A stretch of 64,000 bases of DNA from CALRBF01 sp964646465 (GCA_964646465.1 CAZYEN010000029.1:1-64000), one strand, 5' to 3'; positions 43,012 to 52,476 are shown, counted from the stretch's first letter. Numbers and translations: made by a program. Notes: a model not told the origin generated them from the letters alone.

Positions 43012-44082
43012 ATGAGATATATAAAAGATTATACAAGCTCTCTAGAAGGTAAATGTGTTCTGGTGAGAATAGATGTTAATGAGCCTGTGGATGAACGGGG
43101 TTATCCTCAAGATACCTTTAGAATAAAAAAGTCTTTAGAAACTATTAATTTTTTACGAGAGGCTGGGGCTAAGATTATTCTAATAGCTCACTTGGGGGAT
43201 CCTCAAAAAGACGGTAGAGAAGGTTTGTCTTTAGAGCCAATTTCTAAAGTATTGGGTCAGGTTGGTGCCTTTGAGATTAAATTTATCTCTGAAAATATTG
43301 ATGATATACATCCTAATGTCATCAAAAATATGTTAAATTCTGAGGTTGTACTTTTAGAAAATTTGAGATTTGATTCCAGAGAAGAGGAGAATAGTCAAGA
43401 ATTTGCTAAGATATTAGAGCAATTTGCTGACTTGTATGTTAGTGATGCTTTTTCAGTTATGCATCGCAAACATAGTTCAGTAGTTGCTATTACGGAAATT
43501 TTGCCTTCCTTTGGTGGTCTTGTTCTGGAGCAGGAGTTAGATGCTTTAAATTATATATTAAATAATCCGAATAAACCAGCCGTCGCTATTATTGGAGGGG
43601 CTAAAATATCTACTAAATTACCAGTTATTAAGGCATTGGAGTCCATTTTTGATAATATTCTTGTGGGGGGTAAAATTGCAAATGAATATATTGATGAATA
43701 TGGTGTAGCACAAAATGAGAAAATTATTTTACCAATAGATTTTATTGATAAAGAGAGATATGATATTGGTCCAAAAACAAGAGAATTATTTGCAAGTTAT
43801 ATCTCTCAAGCCTCGACTGTGATCTGGAATGGTCCTATGGGTTGGTTTGAACAAAATCCTTATGATGAGGGAACTGAATTTATAGCTAAAGCTATTGCTG
43901 AGAATGAGGCTAGTTATTCTGTAATTGGTGGGGGAGAAACTATAGATGAAGTTCATAATTTACATCAAGAGTCTAAAATAGATTTCATCTCTACTGGTGG
44001 AGGGGCTATGTTGGAGTATATAGCAACTAAAGGGCAGTTACCTGGAATCAAGGCTCTTGCAAGTAATAATTTAGATATATGA
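43012..44082 (+). CDS. pgk: Phosphoglycerate kinase
   Basis: The 356-residue enzyme makes ATP from 1,3-bisphosphoglycerate. Signatures are LVRIDVNEPV, HLGDPQ, VLLENLRFD, the basic pair region SVMHRKHSSV, GGAKISTK and the C-terminal nucleotide block VIWNGPMGWFE with GGGET. The usual length is about 390-400, so some loops are shortened, but every catalytic block is there. The next gene overlaps by four bases (ATGA). Confidence 0.95.
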   Translation: MRYIKDYTSSLEGKCVLVRIDVNEPVDERGYPQDTFRIKKSLETINFLREAGAKIILIAHLGDPQKDGREGLSLEPISKVLGQVGAFEIKFISENIDDIHPNVIKNMLNSEVVLLENLRFDSREEENSQEFAKILEQFADLYVSDAFSVMHRKHSSVVAITEILPSFGGLVLEQELDALNYILNNPNKPAVAIIGGAKISTKLPVIKALESIFDNILVGGKIANEYIDEYGVAQNEKIILPIDFIDKERYDIGPKTRELFASYISQASTVIWNGPMGWFEQNPYDEGTEFIAKAIAENEASYSVIGGGETIDEVHNLHQESKIDFISTGGGAMLEYIATKGQLPGIKALASNNLDI

Positions 44083-45197
44083 GAATAGCTGTACACGGTT
44101 CACATTTGTGTCAGGAGCGGGAGGATGGAAATCAGACTTATATTTTGAATTTATTCCGAGCTATTCGAGATATTGATAGGGTTAATCAATATACTTTTTA
44201 TTATAATAAACCTATTAATAAAAAGGTAGAAGCTCCCAATTTTGTGCACAAAGTACAGCAAACTCCTTTTATGTGGACTCAGAGAGTATTCCCATTTTTA
44301 TTGCGCCGAGATAAACCGGATGTACTGTTTATGCCGATTCAAATGTTACCTTTTTTGAAGGCACAAAAACAAAAATCTGTAGTTACAATTCATGACTTAG
44401 CCTTTCTTTTATATCCAGAAACTTTTCCTGCGAAGGATGCTTTTTTACATAAACTGTATGTCAGAGAAGCGATTACCAAGGCTGACCATCTAATTGCTAT
44501 TACAGAGGCTACCAAACAAGATATAGTTAAATTTTATAAAGTTAATCCAAATAAAATTACTGTAGTTTATCATGGTGTGGATAAAGATAGATTTAGATTA
44601 ATGCAAGAAGGAGAGGAAAATCTAGTTGCAGATGTTAAGACTAAATACAATATTACTAAGCCTTATATTTTATATATTGGGAATGTGCAACCTCGTAAAA
44701 ATATCCAGGGCTTAATCAAGGCTTATCAAAAATTAAGGAAAACTTCTGATCATAATTATCAGTTAGTTATTGCAGGAGCGAAGGCTTGGTTAGTAGAAGA
44801 GGTGATGAAGGAAATAGGAGCTGCATACAGAGATGATATAGTTTTTACCGGTAGATTTGAAGATGCAGAATTAGCACCACTTCTGTGGGGAGCGAATCTA
44901 TTTGTATTACCTAGCTTTTATGAAGGATTTGGGTTGCCAATTTTAGAGGCTATGGCTTGTGGAGTTCCTACATTAGTTTCCAACACCCCTAGTTTGGTGG
45001 AGGTTGGGGGCGAAGCCTCACTATCTTTTGACCCTCATAGTATTGACGATATGGCAAAAGTGTTAGACAATGTAATAAGTAATCCTGATTTGAGAATTGA
45101 AATGAGGAAAAAAGGGTTAAAAAGAGTAGCGGAATTCTCTTGGAATCTTTGTGCAAAGCAAACTATAGATGTAATTCAAAAGATTAACTCACTATGA
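44079..45197 (+). CDS. GT4-family glycosyltransferase
   Basis: The 372-residue protein has the GT-B fold. The donor-site blocks are YILYIGNVQPRKNIQG near residue 197, PSFYEGFGLPILEAMACGVP near 285 (the E-x7-E motif) and a typical C-terminal cap. It overlaps pgk and the LCP gene by four bases on each side, so pgk to LCP is one coupled unit. The acceptor is probably an envelope glycan. Confidence 0.92.
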   Translation: MRIAVHGSHLCQEREDGNQTYILNLFRAIRDIDRVNQYTFYYNKPINKKVEAPNFVHKVQQTPFMWTQRVFPFLLRRDKPDVLFMPIQMLPFLKAQKQKSVVTIHDLAFLLYPETFPAKDAFLHKLYVREAITKADHLIAITEATKQDIVKFYKVNPNKITVVYHGVDKDRFRLMQEGEENLVADVKTKYNITKPYILYIGNVQPRKNIQGLIKAYQKLRKTSDHNYQLVIAGAKAWLVEEVMKEIGAAYRDDIVFTGRFEDAELAPLLWGANLFVLPSFYEGFGLPILEAMACGVPTLVSNTPSLVEVGGEASLSFDPHSIDDMAKVLDNVISNPDLRIEMRKKGLKRVAEFSWNLCAKQTIDVIQKINSL

Positions 45198-46246
45198 GAA
45201 AAATTATACCTAATGACAAAAAGTTGCCAAAGAAAAAAATGAAGCCTTGGAAAAAAAGGTTATTGATTATCTTTGTAATACTTTTCTTGATAGGTGTTTC
45301 TGTGCTTGGATATTTTGCTTATAAAGCTAATAAATCCATTAATAATATTACTGGAGAAAATCAGTCTATTTTTGATACTGCTAAGTCACTATTATCTGGG
45401 GCTGCAAATAAACAACTAAAATCAGATAATGGTAGAACAAATATAGTACTATTAGGTATGCGTGGCGAAAACGACCCTAACGGAGGATTACTGTCTGACT
45501 CTATAATGATTCTTTCAATACAACAAGAATCTAAAAAAGTGGCTATGATATCTATCCCTAGAGATTTAAGAGTAGAAGTCCCAGGTATAAAAGGATATAG
45601 TAAGCTAAACTCAGCTCATGCAGTTGGTTTTAAACAAAACCCATCACAAGGTTTGCAATATACTATGAAAGTTTTAGAAGAGGTTACAGGTATGCCTATG
45701 CATTATGGAGTTAGTGTGGACTTTATTGCTTTTAAAGGAATTATTGATGCTTTAGGAGGTGTTACAATTAATGCTGCAAGTGACTTTTATGACCCTAACT
45801 ATGATGGAGGAATTAGAGTTAAAAAGGGCTTGAATGATTTAAATAGTGATAGAGCTTTGAAGTATGTTCAAGCAAGATTAACTAGTAATGATTTTGACCG
45901 TTCCCGTCGTCAAAGAGAGGTAATTACTGCGATAAAAGATAAAGCTGATCAGAACGGTTCTCTTAGAAATCCAATCTTTATGCTAGATCTGTTAGAAAAT
46001 TTTGGAACTAATGTAAGGACTACTATGACAGTTGACGAGTTGAGAATGACAGCTGATACTATTGGTACTTTGGATATGAACAATATGATTCAAAAGGGTT
46101 ATGATACTTCTGCAGAAGGTCCTTTTACATCTCAAACTTTGCCTAGTATTGGGTATGTTATTGTTCCAAGAGGTGGTAACTTTAATGTATTCCAAAAAGA
46201 TATACAAAGTGTATTTGATGCTGAGACTGACTTAACTCAACCTTAA
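45194..46246 (+). CDS. LytR-CpsA-Psr (LCP) family glycopolymer ligase
   Basis: The 350-residue protein has a basic N-terminus, one membrane span (residues 23-46) and an extracytoplasmic LCP domain: LSDSIMILSI, SIPRDLRVEVPG, KLNSAHAVGF, and SNDFDRSRRQREVI with the key Arg residues. LCP enzymes attach wall teichoic acids or capsules to peptidoglycan from polyprenyl-linked donors. It stands between two glycosyltransferases that could build the polymer. Confidence 0.93.
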   Translation: MRKIIPNDKKLPKKKMKPWKKRLLIIFVILFLIGVSVLGYFAYKANKSINNITGENQSIFDTAKSLLSGAANKQLKSDNGRTNIVLLGMRGENDPNGGLLSDSIMILSIQQESKKVAMISIPRDLRVEVPGIKGYSKLNSAHAVGFKQNPSQGLQYTMKVLEEVTGMPMHYGVSVDFIAFKGIIDALGGVTINAASDFYDPNYDGGIRVKKGLNDLNSDRALKYVQARLTSNDFDRSRRQREVITAIKDKADQNGSLRNPIFMLDLLENFGTNVRTTMTVDELRMTADTIGTLDMNNMIQKGYDTSAEGPFTSQTLPSIGYVIVPRGGNFNVFQKDIQSVFDAETDLTQP

Positions 46247-46249
46247 AGT

Positions 46250-47074
46250 ATGTACAAATATAAGTATAAGGTAGCTATTACAATTGTAAATTACAATACA
46301 AAAGATCTACTTTTATATTGCTTAAAAAAAATTTATAATGCTCAAATCAGTATTCCATTTCAAGTTATAGTTTTAGACAATGCTTCTAATGATACTGATG
46401 ATATAGAAGAAGAAGTCAATGATAAATATCCTCTAGTAGAATTCTTAAAGCAACCTACAAATGATGGATATACTAAAGGCGTCAATATTTGTGCTAAATA
46501 TGCTCAGTCTGAGTATATATTTAATTTGAATACAGATGCTTTTCTAGACAAAGGAGTGGTCGAACAGATGGTTAGTTATTTGGAAAAAAATCCATCAGTT
46601 GGTTTGATCGGTCCACAGCTTTTAAATTTTGATAGTTCAATACAAGAGTCAACATATCACTTTTTAACTCCATTATTAGCACTTTATCGTAGAACCCCAA
46701 TAGGGCTACTTCCATTTGCAAAAAAAGCAATTGATAAGTTTAAAATGTCTGATTGGAATCATCAATCTGTAAAAGAGGTGGATTGGGTACTGGGAGCTGC
46801 CTATATGTTCCCTAAAACTATAATTGAAAAAATTAATTATCTTGATGAAGATATGTTTTTATATTTATCTGATACTTATTTTGCTTGGCAAGTCTGGTTG
46901 AGCGGGTATAAGGTTGTCTATTATCCAGAGGTTAAAATGTATCATTATCATCGTAAATCTAGTCAAAATGGTTTTATATTTAGGTTATTATTTAAAAAAA
47001 TTTACTGGATACATATTCAAGACGGAATTAAGTTCTTCCGTAAAACATGGGCTAAGCCCAATCCTCATCAATAG
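46250..47074 (+). CDS. GT2-family glycosyltransferase (rhamnosyltransferase-like)
   Basis: The 274-residue GT-A protein starts VAITIVNYNTKDLLLYCLKK, has the donor/metal site NLNTDAFLD near residue 93 (D-x-D replaced by N-T-D) and GLIGPQLLNFDSSIQ. This is the WbbL-like subgroup that often makes rhamnan or other surface polymers. It follows the LCP gene by three bases. Confidence 0.9.
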   Translation: MYKYKYKVAITIVNYNTKDLLLYCLKKIYNAQISIPFQVIVLDNASNDTDDIEEEVNDKYPLVEFLKQPTNDGYTKGVNICAKYAQSEYIFNLNTDAFLDKGVVEQMVSYLEKNPSVGLIGPQLLNFDSSIQESTYHFLTPLLALYRRTPIGLLPFAKKAIDKFKMSDWNHQSVKEVDWVLGAAYMFPKTIIEKINYLDEDMFLYLSDTYFAWQVWLSGYKVVYYPEVKMYHYHRKSSQNGFIFRLLFKKIYWIHIQDGIKFFRKTWAKPNPHQ

Positions 47075-47093
47075 TTAACTTGAAATTTACATT

Positions 47094-48275
47094 ATGAAAT
47101 TATATAACTTTTTATTCACAGCTATTCTTCTAATTATATCTTTTGTTTTAGGAGGATTTTATTTTCAAGATTATGTGTATAGTTTTATTTCTTCTAATTC
47201 TAAATTGTCAAATAATTTAGAGACTGATTCTTTACAAAAAGTATATAACTTTTTACGAGAGGAATATCTTTATCCTGATAAATTTGAAGACAAATTAAAT
47301 GCAGAGTTAGGTGCAGTAAAAGGGGTAGTAGAATCTCTTGATGATCCATATACTGTTTACTTATCTAAAGATGAATATAAGGATTTTTCAGAGAGTTTAG
47401 ATGGTAAATTTCAAGGAATTGGAGCTGAAATTGGACTCAAAGAGGGTCAGTTAATAGTTATCTCTCCAATTGCAGGTACTCCAGCTAGTAAGGCTGGGTT
47501 ATTGCCAGGAGATGCTATTATTAATATTAATGGTGAAAATACGTTTGGTCTCAGTGTAGACAAAGCAGTTTCCAAAATTAGAGGAGAAAAAGGAACCGAA
47601 GTTAAATTAGAAATAGCAAGAGAAGGGCAGGATGGAATAAAAGAATTTGTTATAGTTAGAGATACTATAGATGTTCCAAATATTACAATTAAAGAAAAAG
47701 ATGAAGTTGGTATTATTACTTTATCTCAATTCCAGGTGGAAACAGCTCAAGAATTAGATAAAGAAATAGTAAAGTTGCAAAAAAAAGGTATTAATAATGT
47801 AATACTAGACTTAAGAAATAATCCTGGAGGCTATTTACAGGCAGCCGTTGAAGTAGTTGAATTATTTACTCCAAAAGGATCGGTCGCAGTGATAGAAAAA
47901 GGCAGAGAATCTAATATGGTAAAAGAGATAAAAACTAAAAAGGCTCCCAAATATGAAGAAATAAAGTTAGTAGTACTAGTCAATCAAGGCTCAGCCAGTG
48001 CTTCTGAAATAGTAGCAGGTGCTCTGAGAGATTTGAAAGATATTAAGTTAGTTGGGCAGCAGACTTTTGGTAAAGGTTTAGTACAAAGTACTAAAGAGTT
48101 TCCTGATGGATCTGTTTTAAAGTATACTATTGCAGAATGGTTTACTCCTGATGGATCGGCTCTTAACAAAGAAGGAATTAAGCCAGATTTTGAAGTAAAA
48201 TTAACAGCTGATGATATTAAAGCAGAAAAAGACCCTCAATTAGATAAAGCAATAGAAATAATAAAATCCAAATAA
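47094..48275 (+). CDS. S41-family carboxy-terminal processing protease
   Basis: The 393-residue protein has an N-terminal membrane anchor (residues 5-28), a PDZ domain (about 95-180, with GAEIGLKEGQLIVISP and GLLPGDAIININ) and the S41 catalytic core with the Ser in GSASASEIVAGAL and the Lys in TFGKGLVQ. CtpA-type proteases trim envelope proteins or cell-wall enzymes. It closes the plus-strand run of envelope genes. Confidence 0.95.
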   Translation: MKLYNFLFTAILLIISFVLGGFYFQDYVYSFISSNSKLSNNLETDSLQKVYNFLREEYLYPDKFEDKLNAELGAVKGVVESLDDPYTVYLSKDEYKDFSESLDGKFQGIGAEIGLKEGQLIVISPIAGTPASKAGLLPGDAIININGENTFGLSVDKAVSKIRGEKGTEVKLEIAREGQDGIKEFVIVRDTIDVPNITIKEKDEVGIITLSQFQVETAQELDKEIVKLQKKGINNVILDLRNNPGGYLQAAVEVVELFTPKGSVAVIEKGRESNMVKEIKTKKAPKYEEIKLVVLVNQGSASASEIVAGALRDLKDIKLVGQQTFGKGLVQSTKEFPDGSVLKYTIAEWFTPDGSALNKEGIKPDFEVKLTADDIKAEKDPQLDKAIEIIKSK

Positions 48276-48279
48276 ATAT

Positions 48280-49494
48280 TTATATTTGATCGAAAGAAAC
48301 TATGTTCCCATTGATCTCTACTCCATTTTGAGAAATGCTTTTAGAGCTAATAATAACTCTTTTATTAATTCCGAGTAAATCAGCTTCTGCGAATTTTATG
48401 CCAGGTCTTTCATTACGGTTATCGAATAAAACGCTTTGATTATTTTCTTTAAGATTATCATATAGTTCCCCGGCTTTTTGCATAACTTCTACCGAGTCCG
48501 TGTTTAGGGCGATAAGATGAATGTTAAAGGGGCTAACCTCAACAGGCCACTTCATTTTAGCTTCATTTTCAGCAAAAACCTCTACTAAAGTTCCCATTAA
48601 TCTAGAAATTCCAATTCCATAACATCCCATAATTACAGGTTTATTTATACCATTCTCATCAGTAAATTCTAAGTCAAAAGCTTCAGAGTATTTTGTTTGT
48701 AATTTGAATATATTTCCAACTTCAATGGATTGTCTTTGAGTTAAATCAGAGTTATTACACTCAGGACAAGTTTTTTGTTCTTCTATAATTTCTTTATTGA
48801 TAGCAATATTACATTTTTCACATATAAAAATCGTATCTTCTCCAATATCAGATATGGTTTGGAATTCGTGAGAATATTTACTAAAAGTACCGCCTGAAGC
48901 ATAAGTCTTAAGAGTAATATCACCAATACCAAGCCTTTTATAAATGTTCAAGTAGGCTTGAGTTACGATCTCGTAATATGTATCTAAATCTTCAGAAGAA
49001 CTATGAAAGGAATATAAATCTTTCATAATAAACTCTCGACCTCTTAATATGCCTGATTTTGCCCTTTTTTCATCCCTAAATTTAGTTTGAATTTGATAAG
49101 CAGCTAAAGGTAAATCTTGATATGATTGAATAAGATTTTTTGCTATAGGTGTTATAATCTCTTCATGAGTAGAACCTAAAGCTAACTCTGTTGAAGTGTA
49201 GTAAGAAGTAAATCTGTAAAGTACATCTAAACTATCCCATCTACCAGTTTTTTCCCAATAAGATTTTGGTTGTAAGGCTGGTAACAATAGTTCTTGAGCT
49301 GATATTTTATTAAGTTCTTGTCTCACTATACTTTCAATATTTTGTAAAACACGATAACCTAATGGTAGGTAAGCATAAACTCCAGCCATAACTTGTTCCA
49401 CGTAGCCTGCTTTTATTAGAATTTTGGCGTTTAAAGACTCTTCAGATTGAGATATATATTTTCTAGTTTTTGAAATTAATTCAGATTGATACAT
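48280..49494 (-). CDS. proS: Prolyl-tRNA synthetase lacking the INS editing domain
   Basis: The 404-residue class II enzyme has the family blocks VMAGVYAYLPLGYRVL, RDEKRAKSGILRGREFIMKD and IEVGNIFKLQTKYSEAF, then MGCYGIGISRLMGTLVE. The usual bacterial form of about 570 residues has a 180-residue editing (INS) domain after the GTFSKYSHEF motif. Here that region is only about 55 residues with CEKC and CPEC, a likely zinc ribbon. The enzyme should charge tRNA-Pro but could not clear Ala-tRNA-Pro by itself. Confidence 0.95.
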   Translation of the reverse strand: MYQSELISKTRKYISQSEESLNAKILIKAGYVEQVMAGVYAYLPLGYRVLQNIESIVRQELNKISAQELLLPALQPKSYWEKTGRWDSLDVLYRFTSYYTSTELALGSTHEEIITPIAKNLIQSYQDLPLAAYQIQTKFRDEKRAKSGILRGREFIMKDLYSFHSSSEDLDTYYEIVTQAYLNIYKRLGIGDITLKTYASGGTFSKYSHEFQTISDIGEDTIFICEKCNIAINKEIIEEQKTCPECNNSDLTQRQSIEVGNIFKLQTKYSEAFDLEFTDENGINKPVIMGCYGIGISRLMGTLVEVFAENEAKMKWPVEVSPFNIHLIALNTDSVEVMQKAGELYDNLKENNQSVLFDNRNERPGIKFAEADLLGINKRVIISSKSISQNGVEINGNIVSFDQI

Positions 49495-49502
49495 ATTAAG
49501 TT

Positions 49503-49964
49503 TTAATTATTAAGTAAGGTACTTATTTTATCTTGAGGGAAGTATTTCATAACAATGTGCCATACTGGTTTGCGATATTCATGTAGAAATTTTTCAATTT
49601 TATTTTGAGATACCCATAGAAATCCTCCTAATTCTCGTCTATCTACTCTAATTGATTGGGTTCCTCCATTGAACCGTAACAACATAATGGTTTGCTCTTG
49701 TCCTAAGTTTTCGTCCCTGATTAATCTTTTAGGAAAATAGAAAGTGTGTTTTTCTGGACATTTATCCAAAATTGTAAAATCAGTAGTGTTTAATTCTTCT
49801 CCTAACTCTCTTATTATGGCTTCTTCATGAGTTTCATTTTCATTAACTCCGCCTTGAGGAAATTGCCAGTGTAGAGGGTCATTTGCCCTAGATACAATTA
49901 ATACATTTTCATCTTTATCGAATATGATTGCTAGTACATTTTTTCTTAGCTTACCATAGGACAT
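49503..49964 (-). CDS. Nudix hydrolase, RppH-like
   Basis: The 153-residue protein has the Nudix box from GGVNENETHEEAI to RELGEELNT, and WQFPQGGVNE is the form found in RNA pyrophosphohydrolase (RppH), which removes the 5' pyrophosphate of mRNAs. Dinucleoside polyphosphate hydrolysis is the alternative. It begins eight bases before proS on the same strand. Confidence 0.85.
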   Translation of the reverse strand: MSYGKLRKNVLAIIFDKDENVLIVSRANDPLHWQFPQGGVNENETHEEAIIRELGEELNTTDFTILDKCPEKHTFYFPKRLIRDENLGQEQTIMLLRFNGGTQSIRVDRRELGGFLWVSQNKIEKFLHEYRKPVWHIVMKYFPQDKISTLLNN

Positions 49965-50069
49965 ATATTTTTAAAATTAGGCTATTATCATAATTGCATA
50001 TATTATAGCTTATATTTAGTATTTTGTATATATTTAAAGTATTTTTATTTAAAAAGATGAGAAATATCG

Positions 50070-50124
50070 TAGACAAAAATTTAAAAACATGGTATATTAT
50101 ACTATATTAATATAATATAGTATA
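50070..50124 (+). promoter_or_regulatory. Promoter with palindromic operator at the start site
   Basis: TAGACA (50070-50075), 17 bases ending atgg, and TATATT (50093-50098). An 11-5-11 perfect inverted repeat, TATACTATATT and AATATAGTATA (50098-50124), runs from the end of the -10 to four bases before the ATG, where a repressor would block initiation or a hairpin would hide the start. Confidence 0.65.
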
Positions 50125-50127
50125 AAT

Positions 50128-50367
50128 ATGAGTAAAAAACTATTAGAAAAACACCCAGATCACAAAGAATTCATTTATAAGACTGAGATTATAGCAAGAT
50201 ATGCTCTAAAAGCTATGGTAATATTAGTAGCTATTACACTTGTCCTGTATCAGGTATTGTTCGCTTTGTCATATCTTGGGTTAACTTCATATCAAGAATA
50301 TAAGCAAGAGCAACAACAGAAGCAGCAGCAAGAAGCTCTAGAGCAGTTACAAGAAGATAAAAAATAA
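50128..50367 (+). CDS. Small single-span membrane protein, Gln-rich tail
   Basis: The 79-residue protein has a charged start (KKLLEKHPDHKEF), one membrane span (about residues 26-50) and a Gln/Glu/Lys tail that is probably a short coiled coil (residues 55-79). No family is recognised. It is a single-gene unit with operator-like palindrome and terminator. Confidence 0.65.
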   Translation: MSKKLLEKHPDHKEFIYKTEIIARYALKAMVILVAITLVLYQVLFALSYLGLTSYQEYKQEQQQKQQQEALEQLQEDKK

Positions 50368-50395
50368 ATAATAATTTTTTTCACTACCTTTGCAA

Positions 50396-50419
50396 TAGAA
50401 GCCGGTAATTCCGGTTTTT
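50396..50419 (+). terminator. Rho-independent terminator
   Basis: AGCCGG-taatt-CCGGTT followed by TTTA, 30 bases after the stop at 50367. Confidence 0.65.
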
Positions 50420-50483
50420 ATTGTAAATATATTCAATATGGTATAAACTAAATATAGTTTAGAAATTACACTTTTATTTAAAT

Positions 50484-51545
50484 ATGAACATCATAGAATT
50501 TAAGGCTGAGTTTCAGTCCGTATTAGCCCAAGCTATTAAATCAAAATTTACAGAATATAGTCAGTATACTGATGATCAGGAGATTTTAGAGATAATTAAT
50601 TATGCTAAATCTATTATAGGTGGAGGAAAATGTATTCGACCTTATATGGCATATATCTTGTATGAAACCTTGGGATGTGATAACAAAGAGGTTGTTATGG
50701 ATTTATTAGTATCTTTAGAAATCTTCCATTCCTTTGCATTGATACATGATGATGTAATTGATGAAGGCAAAATGCGTCATAAGGTAGAAACTTTACACAC
50801 TTTTGTATCAAAAAGGATACAATATAATCATAGGACTTTTGCACACAGAATCCATTATGGCCATTCTCAGGCTATCTTGGTAGGTGATTTATTATTCTCG
50901 TGGTCCATTAGTAGATTTCATCAATTTAGTCACTTACCTTATTATAATGAAGCTTGTAAAATTTTTCATACAATGATAGATGAGGTGGCTATAGGACAGA
51001 TGATAGATGTTAATGTTATGACTAGAGATGCAATTAGTTCTCAATTGATAGAAACTAAAATGCGACTCAAAACAGCAGGATATACTTTTGTAAGGCCAAT
51101 GCAGATAGGCGTTGCACTGGCAGGTAAGGAAAAAGAACTAACCCAGTTTTGTGTGGACTTTGGGATAGCTTTGGGCTTGGCCTTTCAAACTCAAGATGAT
51201 ATTTTGGATGTTATTGCTGATCCGAAAATAATTAAGAAATCAGTTCTATCAGATATAAGAGAGCATCAACATACTTTTTTAACACAATATGTGCTTGAAA
51301 ATGGTAAAAACTCAGACATTGTAGAATTAGAAAAATATTGGGGAAAATCTGAATTAAATGACAGTGATCAGTTCCATATTGTTAAACTTTTCGAAAAAAC
51401 TGGAGCATTATCTTATGCTAGATCTAAAGTCGCAGAATATCTAGATCAAGCTAAACAGATTACCTTAAAGGAAAAAAATATTACTGATAAAACTAAACTG
51501 GTATTAAATCAATTAATAAAGTATATCGAAGATAGAGGTTATTAA
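50484..51545 (+). CDS. Trans-prenyl diphosphate synthase (FPP/GGPP type)
   Basis: The 353-residue protein chains isopentenyl units to C15-C20 or longer diphosphates. The GGGKCIRPYMAYIL block, the first Asp motif HDDVIDEGKMRH near residue 93 and the second Asp motif QDDILDVIAD near 239 are intact. Product length cannot be set from motif inspection alone, though the neighbouring phytoene synthase-like gene favours GGPP or FPP. It is separated from that gene by four bases. Confidence 0.92.
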   Translation: MNIIEFKAEFQSVLAQAIKSKFTEYSQYTDDQEILEIINYAKSIIGGGKCIRPYMAYILYETLGCDNKEVVMDLLVSLEIFHSFALIHDDVIDEGKMRHKVETLHTFVSKRIQYNHRTFAHRIHYGHSQAILVGDLLFSWSISRFHQFSHLPYYNEACKIFHTMIDEVAIGQMIDVNVMTRDAISSQLIETKMRLKTAGYTFVRPMQIGVALAGKEKELTQFCVDFGIALGLAFQTQDDILDVIADPKIIKKSVLSDIREHQHTFLTQYVLENGKNSDIVELEKYWGKSELNDSDQFHIVKLFEKTGALSYARSKVAEYLDQAKQITLKEKNITDKTKLVLNQLIKYIEDRGY

Positions 51546-51549
51546 GAAT

Positions 51550-52410
51550 ATGGATAAATATACTCAATCAGTAGAATCTATCACCAAGCAATTTGGAACA
51601 AGCTATTATTTTGCAACCAGATTTTTACCCATTGATTTGAGAGAGGCGACCTATGCTTTATATAGTTTTTTTCGTATTCCAGATGAGATTGTGGATAATT
51701 CCATTCACGAAAAAGAAGATTATATCTTAGCGGAACTAGAAGATTGGGAAGAAATGTGGTATAAAGCGTATAAGGGGGAAACAACAATATATCCAATTTT
51801 AAACTTAACGAATCAAGTTTTTAAGCAATATAATATACCTTATCAGTATAGTCTAGATTTTCTAAAAGCTATGAAACAGGATGTTTATACTACAAGATAT
51901 GATACATATAAGGATTTGAAAAATTATATGCATGGTTCCGCCTCAGTTGTTGGTTTAATGATGAGTTATGTCATAGGGTTTAACAATGAAAGAGCTTTAT
52001 ATTATGCTTCATACTTAGGTGAAGCTATGCAACTTACTAACTTCATTAGGGATATAGGAGAAGATTATAAAGAAAGAGGTCGAATTTATTTACCTCAAGA
52101 AGATATGAATAAGTATAGTGTAAAAGAAATAGATATTAAAGATAATAAAGTTACTGATAATTTTATTGAATTAATAAAATTTGAAATTAAGAGAGCAAGA
52201 AGTTTATATAGAAAATCTGATAAAGGTATTAAATATCTCAATAAAAGAGGTAGATTTGCTGTTATAATGGCAAGTCGTATGTATGAAGCTATTTTAGATA
52301 AAGTAGAGCAAAATAATTATAATGTTTTAACTAGAAGAGCAAGAACTTCTAAAAGAGAAAAAATATATATATTGGGTAAATCAGCTTTAGAATATGGATT
52401 TCAAGGCTGA
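51550..52410 (+). CDS. Squalene/phytoene synthase family protein
   Basis: The 286-residue protein joins two prenyl diphosphates head to head. The first Asp motif is RIPDEIVD near residue 42, the second is NFIRDIGEDYKERGRIYLPQ near 163, both intact. It follows the prenyl synthase in one operon, so substrate supply is clear. No desaturase, cyclase or hopanoid gene is in the window, so the end product (carotenoid, squalene-type or something else) is unknown. Confidence 0.92.
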   Translation: MDKYTQSVESITKQFGTSYYFATRFLPIDLREATYALYSFFRIPDEIVDNSIHEKEDYILAELEDWEEMWYKAYKGETTIYPILNLTNQVFKQYNIPYQYSLDFLKAMKQDVYTTRYDTYKDLKNYMHGSASVVGLMMSYVIGFNNERALYYASYLGEAMQLTNFIRDIGEDYKERGRIYLPQEDMNKYSVKEIDIKDNKVTDNFIELIKFEIKRARSLYRKSDKGIKYLNKRGRFAVIMASRMYEAILDKVEQNNYNVLTRRARTSKREKIYILGKSALEYGFQG

Positions 52411-52421
52411 AGCTTTTGTAT

Positions 52422-52450
52422 TTGAATATACTTAATATATATGATATAAT
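52422..52450 (+). promoter_or_regulatory. recA promoter
   Basis: TTGAAT (52422-52427), 17 bases, TATAAT (52445-52450), 26 bases before the recA ATG. No LexA-type SOS box of the Bacillus (CGAAC-n4-GTTCG) or E. coli (CTG-n10-CAG) form is seen. Confidence 0.75.
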
Positions 52451-52476
52451 TGATTTAATACTAAATAATAAGTAAT

